Below are positions 38,301 to 49,700 of a stretch of 64,000 bases of DNA, one piece after another. How positions within the stretch are numbered: position 1 is the first letter of the stretch; every line of letters starts with the position of its first letter. The notes under the pieces were generated by a model. The model was not told the origin of the DNA and made no database searches. It saw nothing but the letters and a program-made list of their open reading frames with translations. The position numbers and the translations under genes are program-made. Source of the DNA: Oxytricha trifallax (Eukaryota > Ciliophora > Spirotrichea > Sporadotrichida > Oxytrichidae); contig ARYC01000355.1 in NCBI GenBank assembly GCA_000711775.1, positions 84,638 to 148,637 of the forward strand, given 5' to 3'.

Positions 38301-41300
38301 TCATGTTTCCTTGAAAATTTAAACATTAAATATATTATGAATGTAATCGAGTTCTCTTTAATCGAAATCATCTTCATTTATGTCTGGTTCTTCTACATTA
38401 TTAATAAATATTAATTTCTATTAAAACTTATCATATAATATAATATAATTTAGAATTATTACCACTCATATACCAATCCCAAATATCTTCTACATATTTT
38501 TAAGTATCTATTATAAGGGGAAATTTAAATATTAGTATAAATTACAATTATGTAATATAAATATAATAAAGCTACAATGTAAATATTTTAAATTTACAAA
38601 TTTTTCTAAAACCCCATTAATAATTTAAAAAAACGGAGGACAGAGTAAAGAACAATTATATTAAGGTATAATTATTGGCGTAAATTATTATTGTTTGAGC
38701 TAATTATTAATGCTATTAGCTCAATTAGTTTTCCTTATAAAATAATCCAATGAGGGTGTTTATATTTTAAATTGGCCAAGGTGAAAAAAACTCACCCCCT
38801 TAAGGTATACTTTTAATTGTGTACTAAGATAGAACTCGACCTCCTGAGTAAACTTTTCTTAAAGACTGATTGTGGCCGGCTTTTAGTTTTCGAGATATCA
38901 CACTGGCTAAGTCCAAATTTTATATATAAAATCATTAAATTTGGCTTTGAAAATTTTTTTAATTTTTCTAAAAATTTTTTAAATTACCATAATCTGATAA
39001 ATTTAAAGTTATGAGGAATTATTTTGAGCATAAAATGTTTTCTGAATTTCTTTATTAAGATCTTGCCTATAATCATCATCATTTATCTTCATATGTATTT
39101 TTTTAAAGCCTATCAATACATATGAAGATAAATGATGATGATTATAGGCAAGATCTTAATAAAGAAATTCAGAAAACATTTTATGCTCAAAATAATTCCT
39201 CATAACTTTAAAATTTATCAGATTATAGTAATTTAAAAATTTTTTAGAAAAATAAAAAAAAATTTCAAAGCCAAATTTAATGATTTTATATATAAATTTT
39301 GGATTTAGCCAGTGTGATATCTCGAAAACTAAAAGCCGGCCACAATCAGTCTTTAAGAAAAGTTTACTCAGGAGGTCGAGTTCTATCTTAGTACACAATT
39401 AAAAGTATACTTAAGGGGGTGAGTTTTTTTCACCTTGGCCTTTATATTTGCTTAATATATTTAATTTGACCCAATAATTATTAATTCTAATTGTTCTTAT
39501 ATCTAATCCTTGCTTCTTAGTTGATTAATGGGGTTTTATATAAAAATCAGGGGAAAATCAGTAGTAAAACAAAATATAAAAGCAAAATTTTAAATTCTTT
39601 TATAGTAGTAAAGATTTTATGTTTCTTTCTAAATGTAATAACTATTACATCTAAGTAAGAATCTGCAATCATTATAAGATATTTATAAAACGATTATAAA
39701 TTTCTTAATAAATTCGGAAATGAGTATGATAAAATTAACTCTCTTAATTTATTTTTATGAATAATATAAATACTACGTTTTTTTATCTAAGATTTTTATA
39801 ATTAATCCTTTCCTTATAATTAGAATTTTTGGAAAATAATTTCAGAAAAATTTAAATTTCGTAAAAATCCTTAAAACTAAAGAGTTTTTTTCTTTAAAAT
39901 AAAGTTTTATATAATTTTTATTAATATAATTATTATCACCTAAACTTATTATTCCTAGCCAAAATACGACTGATATATCTGAGTCCTTTTCAAGCATACT
40001 ATAGATATGAGTTCTCACATTTTCATATACACTTTTTTGATATTCCAATTGTTGTTGAGATTCTGCCTCCATTTATTAGAATCTGTAAAGTTCAGCAGCT
40101 GTTTATAAAATATTTTGATAAAAGAGGATTTATAATTTTAGGAGAAATGAGTTTTAAAATAGTTGAAAAATAATTAAATGAAAAGTAAAATTATTTTTAG
40201 TTTGGTTAGCAATTCTATGAAATTCTTTTGTTATTGCATTTAAAGCTCCATCTAATACTTTTTCATCAAAATCCACAAGCTTATTCATGACTCCAAGAGT
40301 ATTAAACTAAAAGAGCAACTTTTGATCAGCAACTTTGAGTTAAATGTCATCAAGGTCTTAAATGGGGGGTGTCTAAGTCGATGCAAAAAATGTCAAAATC
40401 CTAAGTCGGTACATGATTAAATTTTTACCCTTTTGATACATTTGATCAACCTAACCCCATAACAAAATATCAAAATTTACTTTTCATAAACTGACTCGAG
40501 CTCCTTCATCATATGACACTAATATATTAATAAAAAAATATATTATATATTCAAATAATGTTTTTTTTTTTCTGTGACAAATATAAATGATATAAGTAAA
40601 ATAATGAAATATTTTTTCATAATAAAATCATAATAAGTTAATTAAGAACGAAGATTAGCAATTAAGAACATCATTTAAATTGGCTGAAATTAATATTATC
40701 TGGCATAAAATCAAATTTGCACACCTTGAGTAGAATATTTTATGCCAGATAATATTAATTTCAACCAATTTAAATGATGTTCTTAATTGCTAATCTTCGT
40801 TCTTAATTAACTTATTATGATTTTAATATGAAAAATATTTCATTATTTTACTTAAATCATTTATATTTGTCTCAGAAATAAAATATTTTTTGTATATTAT
40901 ATAATTTTTTTATTAATATATTAGTGTCATATGATCGAGATGTCATGGAGGAGTTCGATTCAGTTGATGAAAAGTAAATTTTGATATTTTGTTATGGGGT
41001 TAGGTTGATTAAATGTATCAAAAGGGTAAAAAATTAATCATGCACCGACTTAGGATTATGACTTTTTTTGTGAAAAAAATTTGCACCGACTTAGGATTTT
41101 GAATATTTTTGCATCGACTTAGACCCCTCCCTTAAATGCAATCTCTGTATCCAATTGGGTATCTTAAATCATCACGTGATCGAATAAACTCCCTAATTTG
41201 ATGCTTTGAGAGTCCTTCATAATAAGAATAAATAATATTAATTTTAGGCTCAACATATTAGTGAGTTTTGTAAATTTTTCATCTTTGCATCTTCCTCCAA

Positions 41301-44300
41301 ACCTTATAAAATTTTGAGTATATTTCTTGATCAAGTTTAGGAATTAATCCAAAGCGTGATTAGTATAGCAAACTAGTAATATAGGTCCTTTTTGTTTCCT
41401 CCATAGTTTGATGTTTTGCATCAAGATTCTGACAAAATGCTCTCCTACATAAGTTTTTCCAGTACCTGGAGGTCCTTAAATTATTGCCAATTCCTTGTAA
41501 AAGCAAGAGTTTATGGCTTTAACTTAACTTTAATCCAATTTTGCATCTAAAATTGCATTTCTGATACTATTTTATAGCTAGGCTCTTTACTATTGACTCA
41601 GCGAATCCCAGAGAGGAGGACTATCAATGTTTAAATAAATAATTTACTTAATTAAACAAATGTTCTTTTACAATCCTAAAAGATATTTCTCGAAAGGTAA
41701 GGTATTCCAAGAAGCCATTTCTTTGAGTTTATGTAATATGTGATTGTAAGCCTCAAAGTAAGCAGATGACTCTATCATTTAGAAAGAAAGATTTTTGTTG
41801 TTTACATAGAAATCAATTGCATGTTTTATGAAATAAATAAAATTGTAAAATCATTTTAACTATAGAGAGCAATATATTAGAAACTTTATATTAAATTAAT
41901 GGAAATTGCCTGATTTACTTGAATTGGATTTTCATCTTCTTCATAATGATTAAATAAAATTAGATTGTTAGCATCGCTCTTAATAAGTTAAACTTGAATA
42001 TCAACGAACTTGAATCTAAGTGAAGTGTTTGCCATTTCAATCAAAATTTATATATTCTTATAAATTTCCTTGGGGTCCTTATCTGCAACAATCAACAAAT
42101 TTCAATCAAATTACTTTATTAAATGTATTTAAAATTACAATATTAACTTGTAATTGAAATATTTAAAGAAGGTTTGTTAATTTTAATGCAGAAGTCGAGA
42201 GTGTTGAAATTATCTTTACTTATCATTAAAAGTGAACCATTCAATAGTCTTTTAGAAGTAAGCCAATTTTGATTTCTTCTTTCGAATATTCTCAAAGTTA
42301 AAACCATTTCTTGAGAGTTTCTGGAGGTAAACTTTTTAAATTTAAAGTGCTGAATAAAGGAAACTTTTTAGGAATTTTATTAATTTACTAACATCTTATA
42401 TAACAACATTATCATATAGTCGACAGCCTGTGTTTCTCATTTCTAATCTAAAGGTATTCTGATCCAACTAATGTTGTCAAAATATTTTATATCTTAATTT
42501 ATAAAATTTGCCTCTTCATAAGTTGATAGCCTTTTCTAAGTGGACAGATAGCATCTTCTCTGAGTAGTCTGAAAATCAAATCCAAGTAATCTTAGGGATT
42601 TCTAAACCTGGCTTCTCCAGACGGAATAGCTCTAAGAAAAGGAATTATTTATAGTGAATAATATAGTAAAATTATTTTAAACATAAAGGTCTATCTCTCT
42701 GTGTAATAAATAATAAAAATATGATAGTTCCTCAATAGTAGGAACAACTCTTATCAATCTGAAGTCATTTGGTGCTTGCTACTTGTAAAAAAAAACTTTA
42801 TTTTTACAATAAAAGATTTATTTTACTTAACCAAAATTGAAGATATCTGTTAATCTTTAATCTATTTAATTAAATTTTGTAGTCCTCATCTCTATTGTTA
42901 ATTTGATTTTATCTCCTTTTGACCTCTTCAATTTTGACTTCTTCCTACTACTGCACTAAAGTCCTCGCATCCCTTACTTTTTATTTTAAAGCCTTTGCCT
43001 TTACTTGCAGTTCTTATACTTTTGGCTTTGAATAACCAATTAAATAATAGTTTTTACACACAATTTATTTTATTTATGAATTAGTAATTATAAAATATTG
43101 CAATGAAGTCATGTTTAACTTGGATATCAGGCAATTCATCTTTAAGAAAGCTCTTTAATTGCAAAACAGGGTAAATGTTTGCTGAAGTTCGAAATTTGTC
43201 AACTATTAAAATCTTATAAATGCATTTAATTCTTTGCTAAAGTTTTAAAAATGGAATTAGCAATAGCAATCAAGTTAAATTAACAATTCAACTTTATATT
43301 AAGATTAAATTTATATATATATTAGTAAATGAAAAGACTTCAATTAAAATATCCAATTCCTCCAGTTTTTATAAGTATTCATCCCTTGATCTTATGCTAA
43401 TATTCAAATCAGTGAAGTAATTTCTTTGCAAATTCTGGTAAAAGTCTGAATCATTAAAAGCAGAGTATTTTATTTATGTATTTCAATTTATTTTGAGATT
43501 GTTAATTATAAAATATGCTTTATATTATAAAAGTATATGGTTGTCCTTTGGTCTTAGTAGGTGTTGCTCTAATCCTTCAATAACTTATGAAGTAGCCTGA
43601 TGAAAAGTGAATAACCTCTTACTGAATAATTTGTTGCATCAATAGACTATGAGAGTTGTGGATATTCAGTGAGTTATTCAACGATTTCAGCTAAGGGTTT
43701 GTCTAGTAATTGCTAGATTTAATCAACTGTAAAGTACCTAGGTCTCCTGTTATCTTGCTAGGTTCTTTATCTAAATGGTCTTTCGTTTTAGACGTGTGGT
43801 TAGATTTACTCCCTATCTTGAATAAGTTGTCTATCATTTAAAATCTTCAACAGCTAATCACTTAAGATTGTTTAGAATTTACAAATCTTTTCAATGAAAT
43901 CATTATTTTGAGGTTGGATTCCTCTACCTCTGAAATTACCTCTATCAACTCTATTACCTCTGCCACTTCTGCCATCTGTGTCGTTTCTCCCACCTCGGTC
44001 CCCTCTGTTACCTCTACCACCTCGGTCCTCTCTGTTGCCTCTACCACCTCGGTCCTCTCTGTTGCCTCTACCTCCTCTGTCCTCTCTGTTGCCTCTACCA
44101 CCTCGGTCTCCAATGTTACCTCTACCACCTCGGTCTCCAATGTTACCTCTACCACCTCGGTCTCCAATGTTACCTCTACCATCTCTGTTACCCCTTGATT
44201 CTCTGTCAGTGCTTCCAACTCTATCACTTCTTCCACCTCTATTACCCCTGTTGCCTCTATCGCCTCTATTACTTCTACCTCCTCTGGCTTCATAATCTCC

Positions 44301-44922
44301 ATTATCAGCAACTCTGCCCCTTCCTCTGCCATTAACACCTAGGCCACCTCTGTTACCTCTTGAAGACTTAAATTCCTCCTATTCGATATGATAAATTTAA
44401 AATTGTTAGTGAATTAGATGTTTATATTATAAATCATTTCTTACTTGATTATTTGTTTAAGATATGTGGTTTTAAGCGGCACTTCTTGGGATATACCTTA
44501 CTTCTTAAACAGAGTTAAAATTATTAATTAAAGTATTTATAAAATTTTTAATTTTAGTTTGAGTCTAAAAATATTATTTAAATTCAATTTTTGAAGATGA
44601 AAAAAGGTTTCTTGATTTTAAAAGATTTAAGTAATGCATTGATAAAGTTGAAGCAAAGACTTTAATAAATAAGATAGATATAATGAAGTAAATTTTTTAG
44701 AGAATTTGTGGTACTTTTTGCAAACTCAATTATGAAAATAAGTGAAATATACTAGAACTTACCTTATGGCTATGAGTTATAAGACTTCTTCTCTTCTTCT
44801 TGATTTCTTGCAACAGCCTAAGGATTTTACTGCTGTTGTTGCTGACTTTGATTTAGGTTAGCGTTAGTTTGGTTTAGGTTGGCAGTTTGCCCACCTCTCT
44901 TTACTTGATATCTTCTTTCCAT
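29374..44922 (-). CDS. ZNFX1-like SF1 RNA helicase, insertion-rich (paralogue C)
   Basis: Starts at ATG 44922 ([12 protein letters not shown], the same opening as D) and ends at TGA 29374-29376. The N-terminus holds an RGG/RGN tandem array (43985-44190). The exon at 39953-40072 reads MEAESQQQLEYQKSVYENVR...[17 protein letters not shown] is at 41452-41475, EEAAE at 36158-36172, and GDHQQLKP at about 36002-36028. NFX1 fingers ([27 protein letters not shown]) run at about 30470-33480, and the RZ finger ([18 protein letters not shown]) ends near 29500. The span is 4-6 kb longer than A or D because at least seven elements are inserted. Excising four checked exonic insertions restores frames matching D (for example RYPIGYRDCIQDLDDIQLK). 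If retained, these insertions make C a pseudogene; if this is germline DNA, C could be intact after elimination. Confidence 0.8.
30731..31401. mobile_element. TIR element with a nested TIR element in the zinc-finger exon of C
   Basis: The outer ends are the inverted repeat ataatagttgca (30731-30742 and 31390-31401). A second element is nested at 30897-31261, with 27-bp inverted ends starting gtttaaaacagtgtctctcg. Together they split the exon that in D encodes [13 protein letters not shown] could not restore the frame exactly here, so the outer borders are approximate. Confidence 0.65.
31977..32470. mobile_element. TIR element with G-tract ends (ggggggaagtttcctgcac), copy 1
   Basis: It starts with a 12-G run followed by aagtttcctgcac and ends with gtgcaggaaacttccccccc, the inverse. 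Just inside the right end the gcaggaaacttccc block is repeated. The interior is homologous to about 63460-63715. It sits in an intron of C. Another G-tract end (ggggagggggaagttttt) occurs at about 32732-32749. Confidence 0.75.
32475..32703. repeat. Hairpin of about 230 bp with near-perfect arms
   Basis: Arms of about 110 bp run from tctcacatttgcttttcttg to the centre near 32585-32590 and back as caagaaaagcaaatgtgag. The loop is only a few bases. It abuts the G-tract TIR element and may be part of a composite with the G-tract end at 32732. Confidence 0.8.
34227..35298. mobile_element. In-exon insertion in C with 10-bp duplication, containing a nested repeat
   Basis: The exon encoding [12 protein letters not shown] is split between ggttgataaa at 34217-34226 and the same sequence at 35299-35308. 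Precise removal restores the frame. Inside, at about 34859-35090, lies a repeat with inverted arms of about 50 bp (ttaagaacaatta...). A second copy of this repeat is at 38647-39542. Confidence 0.75.
35343..35938. mobile_element. In-exon insertion in C with agtctct duplication and a GC-richer core
   Basis: Flanked by agtctct at 35336-35342 and 35939-35945. Removal gives [18 protein letters not shown], matching D. The ends ggggattataaaat and its rough inverse atcccaaa suggest TIRs. The core at about 35570-35780 is richer in G+C. On the minus strand it contains tagcgtagcgg, close to a tRNA A-box, so a nested SINE-like piece is possible. Confidence 0.65.
36388..37953 (-). mobile_element. 1.57-kb insertion with 19-bp target duplication, probable non-LTR retroelement relic
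   Basis: Flanked by the 19-bp direct repeat ttctatgccaagaagtaat (36369-36387 and 37954-37972) inside an exon of C. One end is an (AAT)n run (36388-36402), which on the minus strand would be a 3' simple-repeat tail. Composition is visibly richer in G+C than nearby DNA. No reverse-transcriptase motif or long frame was recognised, so it is a relic, a non-autonomous element or something else. Orientation is inferred from the simple-repeat end. Confidence 0.65.
38647..39542. mobile_element. Repeat element (second copy) interrupted by a 667-bp foldback element
   Basis: The outer parts (38647-38773 and 39441-39542) align with 34865-35090, which lacks the insert. The insert 38774-39440 is a near-perfect inverted repeat beginning ggccaaggtgaaaaaaactc, with a loop at about 39101-39115. 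Both arms encode near-identical shadow peptides (MCTKIELDLLSKLFLKTDCG). It lies in an intron of C. Confidence 0.8.
40365..41130. mobile_element. 766-bp foldback element in an exon of C
   Basis: Ends are gggggtgtctaagtcgatgc and its inverse, with arms of roughly 350 bp around a loop at about 40710-40745. Flanked by the 8-bp direct repeat cttaaatg (40357-40364 and 41131-41138). Removal with one repeat restores RDCIQDLDDIQLKVADQKLL, matching D. An 8-bp duplication is compatible with hAT-like transposition, but no transposase is present. Confidence 0.85.
43985..44190 (-). repeat. 27-bp tandem repeat encoding an RGG/RGN array
   Basis: At least six tandem units, in the minus-strand frame of paralogue C, encode RGGRGNRED or RGGRGNIGD. 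Flanking sequence continues the Arg-Gly pattern. RGG arrays commonly bind RNA and promote phase separation. Long frames seen in the other five readings here are shadows of this repeat. Confidence 0.85.
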
Positions 44923-45517
44923 TGATAAAGATTTATCTGATTATATTTAGATATTTATTATAATTTTGTTTATAATTAAATCAATTAAATCAATTTTATT
45001 TTTAATTCTAAAAAGTAGATTATTCAAATTTTGAGAATTATAAAATATCTTAAAACTTTCAATCATTTTGGATTTAAGAATATTAATTTTGATTTTTATT
45101 GTGTTTTTTTTTATAAAAATATAAAATATCAACCAAATATTTTAATAATTTTTAAGGAATTTCATATTTATCCTAATATAGGAATCAAAACCGAAGAAGC
45201 AGCAAGAAAAAGAGAGAAAAAGAAGATAAAAAACAACATTTGATGTGTAAAATGAAAAGTCTCAGTAAATAAAAATTTTATAAGTTTAAATCAATCGAGA
45301 TAGTCTTTATATAATGAATTTACCACCATAATATCCGGGATCTTTACGCACCCTATTCTGGATTAATTACAATTAAATAAGATTATATTATATAAAATTC
45401 TGTGAACTTCGATACTGGCTTAAGAGAAGAAACACAGGTCGAAGATAAGAACAAAAAAATCTAAATCCATTAAAGAGATCTTTAAATATGAGAAATTATA
45501 CATTCATTTAAGTTATT

Positions 45518-45694
45518 TATAATTATTTATTCTTCCTTCTTCTCATATTTTGTTTATCTATGCTCTCTCTCTTGTAGCTTTAAGAATTCAGTCATAATAA
45601 TCTGACTTTAATTTTTTTTATTTATTCTTCATTGAGATACCTTTTCAAATATTGACTATTTTGCTGCATTTACTATCTCTAGATCTTTTGACAT
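45518..45694 (-). CDS. Hypothetical small charged protein (tentative)
   Basis: A minus-strand ATG at 45694 gives MSKDLEIVNAAKQSIFEK. A plausible GTATC...TTAAAG intron (about 45642 to 45578) then leads to LQEREHRQTKYEKKEE, a charged, probably helical stretch. The frame then stays open because TGA is rare, so the 3' end is undefined. No family recognised. It lies between C and D on the same strand and could be an untranslated or decayed remnant. Confidence 0.3.
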
Positions 45695-45931
45695 ATATTG
45701 GATATCCAAAATCCTTTATTTTATATTTTTTTATACAAATTTTTATTAAAATTAAAATACTGGCTTATAAAAATTGAAATAAATCTATTTATAAAATAAG
45801 AGAATTTAATATCTTATTAGCTGTTTAACGATTTAATTAGTAATTATTTTATACTGTAGAAGTCAAATCATAGAAAAAATAGTTAATTAAATATTAAGTA
45901 ATCATGTATGAAAGTATGCTCGATAACATTT

Positions 45932-46266
45932 CAGACCCATTCCCCCCAAACCTCTTCCAAAATTTATTAAATTTTGTATATTTTGGTCATTTTTTCACAT
46001 CTACTTTTCTCTTTAAACATTTTCATCAATGTGTCACTCATATATACAACTATTATAATATATTTTTATCATGTTTATAAAATATAATATGGCTAAAATC
46101 ATCATAAATCTACTTAATATATTATCTAGTAGAAATTATATTATAATAGTTGTATATATGAGTGACACATTGATGAAAATGTTTAAAGAGAAAAGTAGAT
46201 GTGAAAAATGACCAAAATATACAAAATTTAATAAATTTTGGAAGAGGTTTGGGGGGAATGGGTCTG
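45932..46266. mobile_element. 335-bp foldback element between C and D
   Basis: Near-perfect arms of about 126 bp (45932-46058 and 46141-46266) start with cagacccattccccccaaac. They enclose an A+T-rich loop. The flanks aacattt and aatattt may be a diverged target duplication. The arms contain a C/G tract like the other foldback elements. Confidence 0.85.
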
Positions 46267-46779
46267 AATATTTCTCGAATATATACTACAGAGACTTAAA
46301 GTATTTTAATCAAAATCTAATTATGGTATATATTCAATCATGATATGTTCTTTGATTATGAAATTATGTGTGATTTCAAGAAATAAAATACATGTCTTTA
46401 TTATAATTTTATTAAATTTAAGCATAATTTATCATTGTTTTGAACTTATTCTATTTTGAAACATTTAAATATTTTATTAACATAACTAAATAGAATTGTA
46501 TTTTTTTATCAATATAACATTAATACTTTGAATGTTTATAATATTTTTCTTTATTTTATCTATATTAAGTAGATGGTAAAAGGAAAGTGTAAATTAATAT
46601 TTATTTCTTGATCTATAGAAAATTTATTTTTATCATTATTTTTATTTGATATGAATAGAAATTTTAATTTGAATTAAATGTCTTTAAAATAGTAATAATA
46701 AAATAAAATCAGGTATTTATCAATATATTTCCTAATACTCCTTGATTTATATGACTGACTTATTTAATGAATTATCTAA
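46267..46779. other. A+T-rich spacer downstream of paralogue D
   Basis: No coding, RNA or repeat signal was recognised between the foldback element and the stop codon of D. The interval at 44923-45500, upstream of C, is likewise without a supported feature. Confidence 0.5.
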
Positions 46780-49700
46780 TCATATTTCATCTAAGTCTAC
46801 TTCTCCGTTTAAGACTTGCTGATCAAATCCCTCTGGATCCCATGCAGGTCTGGATGAATTATCAAACTCCCCTGCGTGTAAATTTCCTTGAACAAGTTCA
46901 TGATTTTATCCTCCTATTGTGGCTCCGCAGTCAGGGCATTTACTTTCTTCCATGGCACCTCCGCAATCTCCAATCGCATAGTAATGCCCCTTTGGACATT
47001 TGTAATAGTGGCCAGGTCCAAGGCCAAGGGCTTCAACAACCATTTAGAAAGTCGCTTTGAAGTCGTATTCTTTGTCAATAAGCTAGGCTTGCTTTCTCAA
47101 TTCTGTCTTCATGTTTTTAGGGAGGACAAACTTCAAGAAGAAGATCTTTTTAATTGAGAGATGGCACAGGCTATTCAAATTGGAGTCACTTTAGAGGTTC
47201 AAACTGTATTAATGAATGTAACCGACAAAAGCTACTAAAGTCAATAATTTAATTAATTAACTAGATAAGCAGGGAAAGGATAATTAAGAATAAAAATAAT
47301 ATTTGGAGTTATTGAAATTGATTAATCATTAAAATTTACTCTTTATTTCTCACTTTAAATTTTTAATTTTGCTTTATGAAACTCATTAGCTCTAATTTGA
47401 CAGCACAATCTTTCAAGAGTGATTCATTATTACTTGATCTCTTATAAAGCCTAATCCACAGGTTAAAGACTTCTTCCACTTTGTATTATTTATCAATTAA
47501 GATACCATCCAGTTTATCTTCAATGTAAAACAATTTAAATATGAATTTAATCAAACAAATTATTAACTTTAAATTTAGTCAAATTTCTCTTCTAGCTGTT
47601 CATATTACTGCATTAACTCTTCATGCTATATAATGGTTCTACGTTTAATTTAATATAATTTTTTATGTTAATTTCATTCATATCCTCTAATGTTTGATTT
47701 ATGGAGTTTTGATATCTGAGACACTTCTTGATAGGCTGTTTGCATTTTGGACACTCTGGTAATTTCACATATAATATTTTTTATATTAAATTCACATGCC
47801 CATCTTGCTTCTATGTTATTGATTTTAATTAAACTAAAATTAATTCTATGTTTATATATAAGTATCTAGGCTCTTTGAATCTAAGATATGACCGCAGTCA
47901 ATTTACACAAAAGTAGACTCAGGTTCATCTTCATATCCAAAGAATATCTCAAAGGTTTAAATTAAAATATAAATGATAAATCAAAAATTTCATGCTTTGG
48001 TTCGCAGACTCTGCAAATTTGAGGACACTAGTCTCCACATAACCCAATACAGTTATGCCCGCATGCCAGCAATAATTCACATTTTTTAGTACAAAGTTCT
48101 TTGTCGCATGGTTTTGAACATTTCTAAGCGCATTTTGAGTGTGGGCATTGAATTTAGCAAGATTCCAAACATAAAAAGTAAAAATATTAATTAAACAGAG
48201 ATTGCAAGGTTCGTAACATTTCTTAGGACAGTGATTATGAACACATTAATTTTTGCATTTCTCCTAGCATAAAACTGACAAAGTTCCGCATTACCGCATG
48301 AATAATTACCATTTTGCGAAATAATCAATAAAATGTACATTAATTACGTAAGTTCTCATAAAAAAAATTTCTTGAAATAATACAATTAGAATTTTAGATC
48401 TCAATCAAAAATTATTCAAATTTTGATAATGAATTATAAGCAAACTTAATAGCATTTAAGGAGTTGAAAAAATAATTTTAAATTAAGATATTATAATTTT
48501 GAAGTAAATAAACTAAACTAGTTACAATATTCTAATAAATTATTTTTAAATTATTCTCAAATAAATTTTAATTAAGTTCTACTAAGACTTAACATGGCCA
48601 CATTAATAGGCCTTATCAATCTTAACCTCACAGGTCTTATGAAAGATTTTCTTTGAGCAACTTCCACATTGCTCTTAGCATCCGTGACCACAATCTAAAA
48701 GAGTTTCACATTTCTTTGGACAACCAAACTTATCATTTTTTACGAAATCATCTGGAGATTAGAAACATTTTAGTTCAATCTCATGTCCACATGGAAGTTT
48801 TTTAAGCACGTTAACAAAATTAAAAATTATAAAGTGTAGTAAATTTAATTTAAAAATTAACTCCACACTTTTCAGTTGAACAATCCACATTGCAAAATTT
48901 TTAGCACTTATGTCCACATGGCTTTATTATTTAACATTAATTATTCTTGGAATTGCCCTCCCCAACTCCAATTCTTTTTTCAAAAATAGTCTAATATTAA
49001 TGAAATATTATCTCTTATTACATCATTTTTATATTAAAATAAATTTGATTTCTCATTTATTTTATTCTCAATTTTTTTCTTTCCTTTGACTTAATTTCGT
49101 TAGAATGACAACAAAAACTAAATTTGCTATAGTACAATTAAATATAGAAAAACTAAAATTAATTTAAATTAATAAATTTTATTCATTAAATTATGGGGTT
49201 TTGGGGAAAAAGTTAAAGGACAATTAATCATAGCACTTGGATGAGTCTTTCTAATGGCATTTCACTCTTCCAACATGCTTGCATTATTCAAAAACTTTGT
49301 CAATCATTTAAAAACCTCATAACTTTTGGATAATACGAATAAGATATATATATTCAAAAATAGAAACGTTACAAATTCATTTTTTTAATTTAAAAATAAA
49401 TATATTGTAATGCAATTTAATTATTATTAATAAGTTTCTATCTTAAAATCATTATATTATTCTATAATTAGATATTTTTTATTTAAGATCATTAAATATA
49501 CTTTAAGATAAATATTTTTCTTTAAAATTACAATAAATGAAGTATTATTATTACATTAATAAATGAAATGCTTTATATTATGAAACTTCAAATTAACTAT
49601 TTCTAAGAGCTTTTATTTGATTTCTATAAAATATATAAAAATACAATTATTGAGTAAATTTAAATAATTATGATTTTAAAAGTATTATAATTTATTAACT

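Noticed and set aside
38817-39398. Two near-identical peptides in opposite arms of a foldback element (MCTKIELDLL...)
   Set aside because: A direct consequence of the inverted repeat. The peptide has no recognisable domain, and open frames are common when only TGA stops.
43862-44338. 158-codon Glu/Val-rich minus-strand frame and the complementary Ser/Thr- and Leu/Pro-rich plus-strand frames
   Set aside because: They are out-of-frame readings of the 27-bp repeat. The frame continuous with paralogue C encodes the RGG array.
46767-47157. Plus-strand frames of 89-97 codons opposite the RZ finger of D
   Set aside because: Antisense shadows of the conserved C-terminal exon of D; no family resemblance.
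49196-49207. GGGGTTTTGGGG, resembling hypotrich telomere repeats (also CCCCAAAACCC near 63727)
   Set aside because: A single unit inside gene sequence, not a tandem array or a chromosome end.
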